Shown: one piece after another, positions 56,758 to 64,000 of the stretch
Numbering within the stretch: position 1 is the first letter of the stretch
Layout of the letters: each line of letters starts with the position of its first letter
Source of the DNA: Triticum aestivum
Taxonomy: Eukaryota; Streptophyta; Magnoliopsida; Poales; Poaceae
Length of the DNA: 64,000 nucleotides
Direction of reading: 5' to 3'
Assembly (NCBI RefSeq): GCF_018294505.1
Contig: NC_057811.1
Coordinates: 403,894,790 to 403,958,789, forward strand
Translations under genes and position numbers: made by a program
Notes under the pieces: generated by a model
Seen by the model: only the letters and a program-made list of their open reading frames with translations
What the model was told of the DNA's origin: nothing
The model's database searches: none

Positions 56758-58503
56758 GGAGACGATGATATAAGGTTATGTACATGCATCTCGACAGAGG
56801 ATGTAAAAAAACATGGGAAAACAAAAAATGATACAAAATGATTGCTGTCATGTAGCAGAAACACACTACCCTTTCCAAACATGAAGCCAAATGACACATA
56901 TTTCGCAGAAGAAAGTAACAGAAGCTACGTTTACTGGCACTGTGTAATAACGATTCATTTCTTCAGATTCCAACCTCATACGTTTGGTCATTATATTATA
57001 GATATAATTCCCAAAGTCAGGATGTTGCCGCTCAGTTGCTTCATTGATTGTGTAGTCCAGTAGGATGCTACAACAGCAAGAATAAAAGACACTGGCAGGA
57101 GAGGTGGCTGCCGAGATACATTAAGCAGAGGAAAAGTCGAGTCAGTTAAGAAGTGATACAATGGCCAGCCTAATCGGACTATTTAAGCCTAGCTCTTTTA
57201 TATTTCAAGCAATGAGAAATCTCCCTGTCCTAACACTTCCCTCAACCCTTCAGATTCTCTAATATGTCACCTTCCAAGAATACCAATATACCATGCTAGC
57301 AACCATGACCACTTGTTAACACAGGACCCATCCTCTACCGAGCTACCACTCCATCCCTGGTTTTTGGCCAGCACCACCTCTGATATTACTGACCCCAATA
57401 AGATTCCAAATCTAGAATTGGGCAAATGTAATTGAAGAATCTATCAGATCTGCTAGTAACCTTCATCTTGCAAGGTCGCCAAAACCGAATTCATGATCCA
57501 AGTATTTCATTTGAAAATTAAACAGCCAAACCATGCATGCTCATTTGTCAAGCTTAGAGCACCTACATCATTCTTGGGAAAATGCAACAATCCAATTTTT
57601 TCCTGGTTATAGCATCACAATCAAAGGAAAATACATTTCAACCTACAGTCAAGGTTTAAAATGCCGCTAACAATGCTCACTGAGTTGAGCGCACAACTAT
57701 TTTGTTTAAGCAGAATTTAGAAACTCTACTGTTTTTACAGATGGAAAACTCTATTGTCATCATCATGTATAACTAATTAATATATTTTATCAGGGCTAAC
57801 TGCATGTCTACACACTTAAAATACTGAATATTCACTGGCATCAGCTCTAAAGTGTCATACAAATTTCCCTTCCCCAACTACTCCATAAAGAAAAGAACAT
57901 TAGACATGTAATAGTTCTACGTGACTATTGTTAATGATGATCAATTCACTTTAGAAAGAAAATGGGACAAGAGGTGAAGGTACGATCTAAGGCCAACTCC
58001 AACCTTCGACCCCAAATGGACGGCCGTTTGGTCCCGATTTTGTCCGTTTGGGTCGGCAAAACGGACACTGGCGTCCAGATGCAGTCGTTCGGCCGTTGAT
58101 GCGCCCAACCGGCCCGCCACATCCCAAATTGTCCGTTTTTTTTGAACTTGCAAATTTGACCCAAAACAAACTCAAATAGACATTGCACATAATTTATAAA
58201 CATTAATATAACACTCTGACCTCTAAGCATTGCTGCAATGCTGCACCGGCAGTTTTAAGATTTAAAACAATCAAGTACAACCAAAGAAAATACTATACAG
58301 TCTGACACATGATAGTTTTTTTTTCGAGGAATAACACAATAGTATAATATAATCCTCAACCACATGATACATATAAAACCAAAATAATTATCAGCCAGTA
58401 ACATATTGAAACTAAGAGATTGGAAACAGTGGAATTTGACATGTCAAAATAAAAGCAAAGGTGAAATTATCATGGCATTAGGGGATAGGGCATTGATCTA
58501 GTT
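56758..58503. other. Probable 5' intron and upstream region of the STMP1-type gene
   Basis: AT-rich, without a supported ORF. At about 57985-58150 a short TE-like segment (aaggccaactccaacc, then gtccgtttgggtcgg) resembles common grass DNA-transposon fragments. The first exon of the gene should lie upstream on the minus strand, perhaps in the GC-rich block at 58504-58830. Confidence 0.4.
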
Positions 58504-58830
58504 CAATACCGGGTTAGCAGCTGCAGGTCGAGGAGATCGGGCAGTCGGCCTCCGGCGCCGGAGTCAGGAGCGGCAGGTCAGCACGACGACGGCCAGGCGC
58601 AACGGGGGTGCGGAGGGAGGCGAGGGGTGATGGCGCCGGGAGTGCGGCGAGGTGGGCGGCGCAGAGGAGGGCAGGGGAGCACGCGCGGGTCGGCAGGGAG
58701 TCAGGGATCGGCGTCGCGGGGAGCGGATGCGTCGAGGAGTGGCGGCTGGCGGGGGATGGCGGCGGCGATTCGCCAGCGAGGGTCACCGGTAGAGGAGGGA
58801 GTCGGGAGGGGACTTTTTTTTTTCTCCCGT
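58504..58830 (-). other. GC-rich, CpG-rich block; candidate first exon and promoter of the STMP1-type gene
   Basis: Strong local rise in GC and CpG, as at the 5' ends of many grass genes. A 90-codon minus-strand ORF (Pro-, Ala- and Ser-rich) is not recognised. The position upstream of the STMP1-type gene makes a 5' non-coding exon plausible but unproven. Confidence 0.35.
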
Positions 58831-58984
58831 AGCTTTATTTATCACGGGATCTTCTTGCAGAAGGGGCAAAGATCCGAATTGGGCAGCCACGAGGCTGCAG
58901 GCGGCCCACAGTCCAAATACGGTTTTAAATGTTGAAGTAGAGCCCAAAAACTGCATCTTGTCAGTTGAAGACGAGGAGTAACAT

Positions 58985-59420
58985 AAACTCAACCCACCGA
59001 AAACAATATTCATGAATTTTAAAAAAATATTCAGTGTTTGAAAAAACATTATCGAACTTGAAAAATCTTCATGAATTAAAAAAAGTTAGCAATTTTGTAA
59101 CATGTTCATCAATTTGAAGAATGTTCATGAATTGAAAAAATATTCAAAAAATTCAAAAAAAAGTTCAGGATTGCAAAAAATCTTGCAAAATTCAAAAGAT
59201 GTTCATGAATTCAAAAATATTTGCAAACTTAAAAAATGTTTGCGAATTAAAAACATGTGGGCTAATTCAGAAAATATTTATGAAATTGAAAAATGTTCGC
59301 AAGTTCAAAAGTGTTTGCGAAATAAAAAATATATATTGATGAATTTGAAAAAAGGAAAATAAAAGGCAGGAAAATGCGAAATGAACACAGAAAAATGGTC
59401 TGGAAATGTTTCAGAACCTT
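58985..59420. repeat. A-rich ttcatgaa-type repeat block
   Basis: Repeated gttcatgaattgaaaaa-like words, followed by ccttccaaaacca and ttgggccggccc. The same order (A-rich block, then ttccaaaaccag) occurs at about 52680-53000, so these are two copies of one repeat in the same orientation. Confidence 0.6.
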
Positions 59421-60649
59421 TCCAAAACCAAAGAGAGGAGTCCTACTGGTTGGGCCGGCCCAACTGTACGTAGAGGCTATACAGAGGTACTTGGTAGGTC
59501 GCTACACGACACACGCAAAATAAGAGTGCCCAATGATCTTCTGCTGAAAGTCTGCCATGCTTGCTGATACGTAGGGTTTCAGGCCAATTGGCATATAATC
59601 GATAGATATGATCAATGGTGATGCCATCGAAGATGTTAAGTTAAGTGATTCATGCATCTTGTCTCAATGCATGTTGATCCACCAATTCTTCCTTCTAGAG
59701 ATTATAAAGATGTCTCGTGCAATGACTTTGGGGCATTGCTTGCTATCCGGCGAAGAGGAGTGCCAAAAGTCAATCTTCATTGAAAATTGATGGCTCAAGC
59801 TCCTGAAATCCATTGGATTGGATGACGATGAGCTACCATGCCAATGAAGAACCACCAAGTGATGGAAACCAAGTGGGAGAAGGGGAAGGTCACGCGTGAC
59901 GCCGGGGCATCTAAAATACCCCGCCACAATGGACATACATTTTTTCCACAAGGAAGGAGAAGAGAGAGAAGAAGTACAAACTCATGTTGGGTTCGCAAAA
60001 AGAGAGGAAGGATTGGGAGCGAGAGAGGATGAACAACAAGTTGTAAATTGGGAGGGAGAAGATGGACTTGGAGAAGCAAGATGTGTGTGCCAAAGGGAGT
60101 CGAGAAGGTCCGGACTTTTGGAGCAATATAGCTCAAGAAGGAGCGATTATAACTTGCTTGAGACACGGAGGATTCAAGGATAATGCTTACTAATGCAAAT
60201 CTCTTGGATCCGGAAGGTGATAACTGGGTTGAGAAGAGGAAGAAGGAGATCAATCTGCGCAAGGAGTACGAGGGGGAAAGAGCGTCCGCCACCGCAGCGG
60301 ACGCATCCCAGATGTTGAATTTCATTTTGGCATGTTTTAATCTTGAATTATGATTCAGTTTGCTTTGTTGCATTGAATTGGTGATAAATTACAACTATGC
60401 GATCGACCGACGTGCATGGATCTCTACTCCTAATGAAGCAGTTGGTAGTCTCCGCCGGTCAATTTTCGTCCCACCTCCCTTGATTTTTTGGGTACCTCCT
60501 CCCACCTCTGACTTATCCACCAGAAACCGAAAAAACCTCCTCCTAAGGCCCCAACCCGCACCCATCCACGTACCAAAAAAATAGACCTACGAAGGTTAAC
60601 CAACGAAAAAAGACCTATGGGTTAACCAGCGACAAAAAAACCTAAACCT
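59421..60649. other. Unassigned region with short open frames
   Basis: Several ORFs of 60-190 codons on both strands at 59608-60373, none recognised. A Lys/Arg/Glu-rich plus-strand run lies near 60200-60300. It may be a decayed element or gene fragment. Confidence 0.3.
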
Positions 60650-61260
60650 ATCGCCCGCTCCCTCGCGCCCCTGTTGCTCCCTCCTCGATCCCGATCTGGA
60701 TCGAGGGGACGAGGAGCTCCTGCCTCCCCGACGGCCGGCCTCCTCCTCGCCCCCCGCTGCGTCCGGCGCCGCCACGGCCTCTGGAGCCAGGGAAGCCATG
60801 GCCCGAGCTCGGCCTCGAGGTCCCCCCCGCCGTCTCCTGCAGCTTCTGCCCCACCGCCTCACCGACCGAGCTCGCCGTCGCACCAACCTCGGTGCCGCGC
60901 CACCGCCGGCTCTGGTCGCCGCGCCTCCGCCGGCTCTGGCGCAGATCTGGGCATGGCAGCGCGAAGTGGCCGTTTCTCTGGCTCGATCTGCTGCTACGGT
61001 GTCCAGGCGGCCGGAAGGAGATGGTGGTGGTTGGAGGGGCTGTAGGCGCGCTGGTCTTACACGGTGAGGGTTGGCAAGGTGGGCTACTCGGGTCCACTGG
61101 TTGGATGGTTAAGGTTGCCGGCAAAAGCTGAACTCTGGCAGTGGCCGGAGTTGTCGATGGCGGCACCGGCAGGCCGTTTCCTTGCTGAAGGTATCAATGT
61201 TGCAGTCCTCACCTTCCACTGCCCCATGCCTCCCCCTGTGATTCACTGAAAACCTGATTC
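60650..61260 (+). other. GC-rich 5'-gene-end-like block
   Basis: CpG-rich, with Pro/Arg/Ala-rich frames on both strands and no known domain. An intron-like donor or acceptor pair may follow (tttgcacag at about 61374-61382). It could be the promoter and 5' exon of a plus-strand gene whose later exons are at 62640-63160. Confidence 0.3.
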
Positions 61261-63019
61261 GATCCAGCTTGCCTGCTTTGTACTGTATTGCGCAGCAGCC
61301 AGACATGCCCATCCGGCCGGAAAGGAATCGGCAAGCTGCAGATTGATCAAGCTAAGTAATTTTCTTATCTTTGTTTGCACAGATAGCACGCCTTCTTGCT
61401 GATTACTTCTTCCCGTACACTCACGTGAAACAACATAGATTCACTAATTGATTTCGGCCAGATGCGCTAATACAGAAAGTTAGCTTGATTAGTTAATCTT
61501 CAGCTAGATGAGCGGGCAATGGGTGTGTGACGCACCTATGTTTTTATTGTTTTGATCTGGTCAAGTTCACACGGGTTCTTATTTTCATAAGGCCAAATGG
61601 TGTTCATCAATGCTTTCGATATCTTTCCTCTTTTTGCTATGTATGTTTTCATGATATTTCTCTTGTCCTTTACATAAAATATCTTTTCATTGCCCCTCGG
61701 ATGACTCCCAAATGTTGTATTTCATCTGTCAAAAAAGGTGCTTTGCCTGATAATAATTTTTTTGTTATGTTTGTTCAACAGTACACAACAACATTGATTG
61801 TGCTAGGCGTGATGGAAACGTGATGCTCGCAGACACTTGTCAAGATGCGGAAGGATGGGGACACAATGGTGGGGAACTTGGGTATATGAATGATAGACAT
61901 GATCAAAATATGCATGCCACATTAGGTTGACATGGAGTGGAGAGGAGCCGAGGTAGGGGTGGTGAAGGGAGGCATTGGAAGAACAAAGAAGAAGGTATTT
62001 GGCAGAAAATAAGGCAGAAAAATCAGTTGGGCACATAACGTTTAGCAAAAATGAGCTCACCATTTTCGAGTGTTTACTACATCCTGGTCATCTACAAGTA
62101 CTACAAGACATCATATGTAACTACAACCTTCCTCTTCAACATGTCGTTTATTTTGCGGGTGTCATGTCTTTCATTTCTGTGGGTAGCATTTATGTTGAAG
62201 ATAATTCTTTATTCCTTTGTAAGGTTAAATACAAGCATGTTAATTATTGTATGATATAGATTTTGTTTATATATAGTATTTAAACTCAACATGTCGTTTA
62301 TGAGAGAGAGAGAGAGAGAGATTACCACTCAAATTAGTATTTAATGTAATGAAGGTCAGACTCTTGTCTGGTTTGTAGGAGAGAGGGAGGTGTTGGCCGC
62401 GTCATGGTTCAGTTTGCTCTGGATTTTCAGTTCTTTTCACCTCATAATTATCTTTATTTATGTGTTAAGCTTTTTTTCTTCTTTTGGTCCTTTCCATTTG
62501 AGGCTTCTTGTGCACCTTGATTTAGTTCTGTTATTTATTTGGTGCCAATGTCTTAGGACAATACTTTCATGCATGTATTATTTCCAGCATTCAAATTTGG
62601 AGACCTTTGTTCCACTAGGTTTGTTGCATTCACCTTATTGAAGATAATAAACACTTATTGAGGAACATGCTAAGGATGGAGGAACGGACGTCAAGTTCCA
62701 GCTGCATATTATTCAGCTCGATTCATTGCTTAGGATAATTCAGAATCTAAAATTTGAAGGTGAGGTAGAGGAATATTGCCTGTCCTGTCCAGAAACAATG
62801 CTCGTTTTTTATTCCAGTCTATGTATTTCTTGTGTCTCATGGATTGAGTATTTGAGTTGGAACATAAGTATATTAGTGTCATAGAATTCGCACATATGCT
62901 TTATCCACTTGTGGTTACTATTTACAAAGCATATATTTATATTTGGATTACAAATTCTCTGTACTTGTTGTCGTACTTTGTGTTTTCTACTGATTGTGGT
63001 GCCTCTTGAAGGGAAAGCT
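61261..63019. other. AT-rich intron-like region
   Basis: No gene recognised. A (ga)n microsatellite lies at 62302-62320. A short plus-strand frame near 62650-62770 (EEHAKDGGTDVKFQLH) looks coding in composition but has no name. Confidence 0.3.
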
Positions 63020-63160
63020 AGGAGTCATTAATGACAGGTACGGAGGTTGGTGGACACCTACAAGGATGTGGAGGTGAGCATCATCGTGATGCGGCACAAC
63101 CTCGGGGCGGCGCTGGCCACCCTGAACACGTTCAAAATCTTTGAGAATGGCCAATCACGG
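63020..63160 (+). other. Possible exon or gene fragment
   Basis: After an aatgacag acceptor-like site the plus strand reads VDTYKDVEVSIIVMRHNLG and then AALATLNTFKIFEN, with GC-rich third positions unlike its surroundings. I do not recognise the protein. It may be an exon of a gene that continues beyond the window or a captured fragment. Confidence 0.35.
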
Positions 63161-64000
63161 CGTTTGCGTTTGTTAGGCCGCGCGTGGGCGGCGCCAGCTT
63201 TAAGAAGCGGTTCCGGTTTGTTTTCGCCATACCTGAGGGCGTCGCTGTCCGGTTTATTTTTGCTGTTCGGATCACCGCAAGGTGAGTCGAATCAATCTCG
63301 TACGCCTTAGGCGATGCCCCAACTTTCTTGATATTCGTCGACATGATTCCTCAGTATGAGTCTAGAAAAATATGGCTATTTGATTGTAAAGAGCAAGAAA
63401 AGAAAATAATAAATTTGTATCTTCATGTGCATGTGCATTACATTCGTTTTCATTCTACTGATATTTTTTTGCAGGAGGAGAAAGCAACATGAAGTTTCTG
63501 GGGCGGGTAATGCTCTTCATGTCCATGGTTGAGTTTAATTGATTTTTTTAATGATAAGGGAGGTCATGGATTCGTAGTCGTGGTTCATGTTATTTTTCTG
63601 AACTATTTTTCAATATGTTGAATCATGTGAGAGTATTTCCAGTTTTCACACAAATATACAAACTCATCTCCATGCTATATTTTAGGATAGGCTACAGATG
63701 TCTATGTTCTTTCATCCAGCCCATGACGCAAACTTCTTCCATTTGCCAAATTTGCTCGAAATAATGTTGTCATTGAGAAAATTATTGTGTGTGGCTCTTC
63801 CAGCTGTACATTTGGTACGATTTGCTCCAGCATGCGTGATGTGGTTATGATTTTCTGGTGCCTATTTTTTTTTGCAGAGATTAACAATATTTGGAAGATG
63901 GTATGGTTTGCCGGACCGGAACTAGAACAAGAACAAGAACGAGGAGGAGCTTAAGTAGGGCCATGTCAGGGTGTCGCTGCAATAGGAAATTGTCGCCGGC
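63161..64000. other. Right edge, unassigned
   Basis: Mostly AT-rich, non-coding. It has tttttttgcag acceptor-like sites at about 63467-63476 and 63870-63878, each followed by short GC-richer stretches, so small exons of an unidentified plus-strand gene are possible. Confidence 0.25.

Overview
The window is plant nuclear DNA of the Triticeae type (wheat, Aegilops or barley kind; inferred from the repeat families, species not determined). There are no bacterial operons, CRISPR arrays or rRNA genes. About 51 kb is one nest of transposable elements. The remaining 13 kb on the right holds two intact small host genes among repeat fragments.

Layout: 1-4914 is the 5' half of a minus-strand Athila-type Gypsy retrotransposon with decayed gag-protease. 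4915-50893 is the body and right end of a large CACTA DNA transposon (CACTA-1). It carries a decayed TNP2 transposase (5808-9335) and an antisense GRF zinc-finger relic (9848-10543). CACTA-1 was split twice. First, a 3.5-kb solo LTR (10743-23417, target duplication tcaag) entered it, and was itself split by a Tat/Grande-like Gypsy element (13335-22471, target duplication acgag) that lacks reverse transcriptase and integrase but carries a multi-exon antisense gene. Second, LTR-X (24202-47554, target duplication ctagt/ctagc) entered it. LTR-X contains a non-autonomous minus-strand LTR retrotransposon (element Y, 25071-46390). Y's 3' LTR is in turn split by a second CACTA transposon (CACTA-2, 26556-36971, target duplication agt). 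CACTA-1 ends at 50893 inside a Copia LTR fragment.

The most unusual content is in Y and CACTA-2. Y has no gag or pol; its 3.4-kb interior holds two ORFs that are homologous to each other and have a dsRNA-binding-domain-like pattern, plus an opposite-strand gene-like unit with a TATA box and a 53-residue membrane microprotein. CACTA-2 has a decayed TNP2 gene, an apparently intact eight-exon TNPA-type gene, an approximately 218-bp foldback hairpin upstream of the transposase, a 382-bp uninterrupted purine tract and inverted arrays of a subterminal motif.

From 50894 rightwards: Copia LTR fragment, a diverged tandem duplication carrying a Stowaway MITE, AT-rich foldback repeats, then two convergent host genes: a plantacyanin (55523-56007, plus) and an STMP1/DUF4535-type mitochondrial microprotein gene (56571-56744, minus). 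The last 7 kb contains GC-rich 5'-end-like blocks and gene-like fragments that I cannot name.

All alignments and mismatch counts were made by eye. Family names from repeat libraries are deliberately not assigned.
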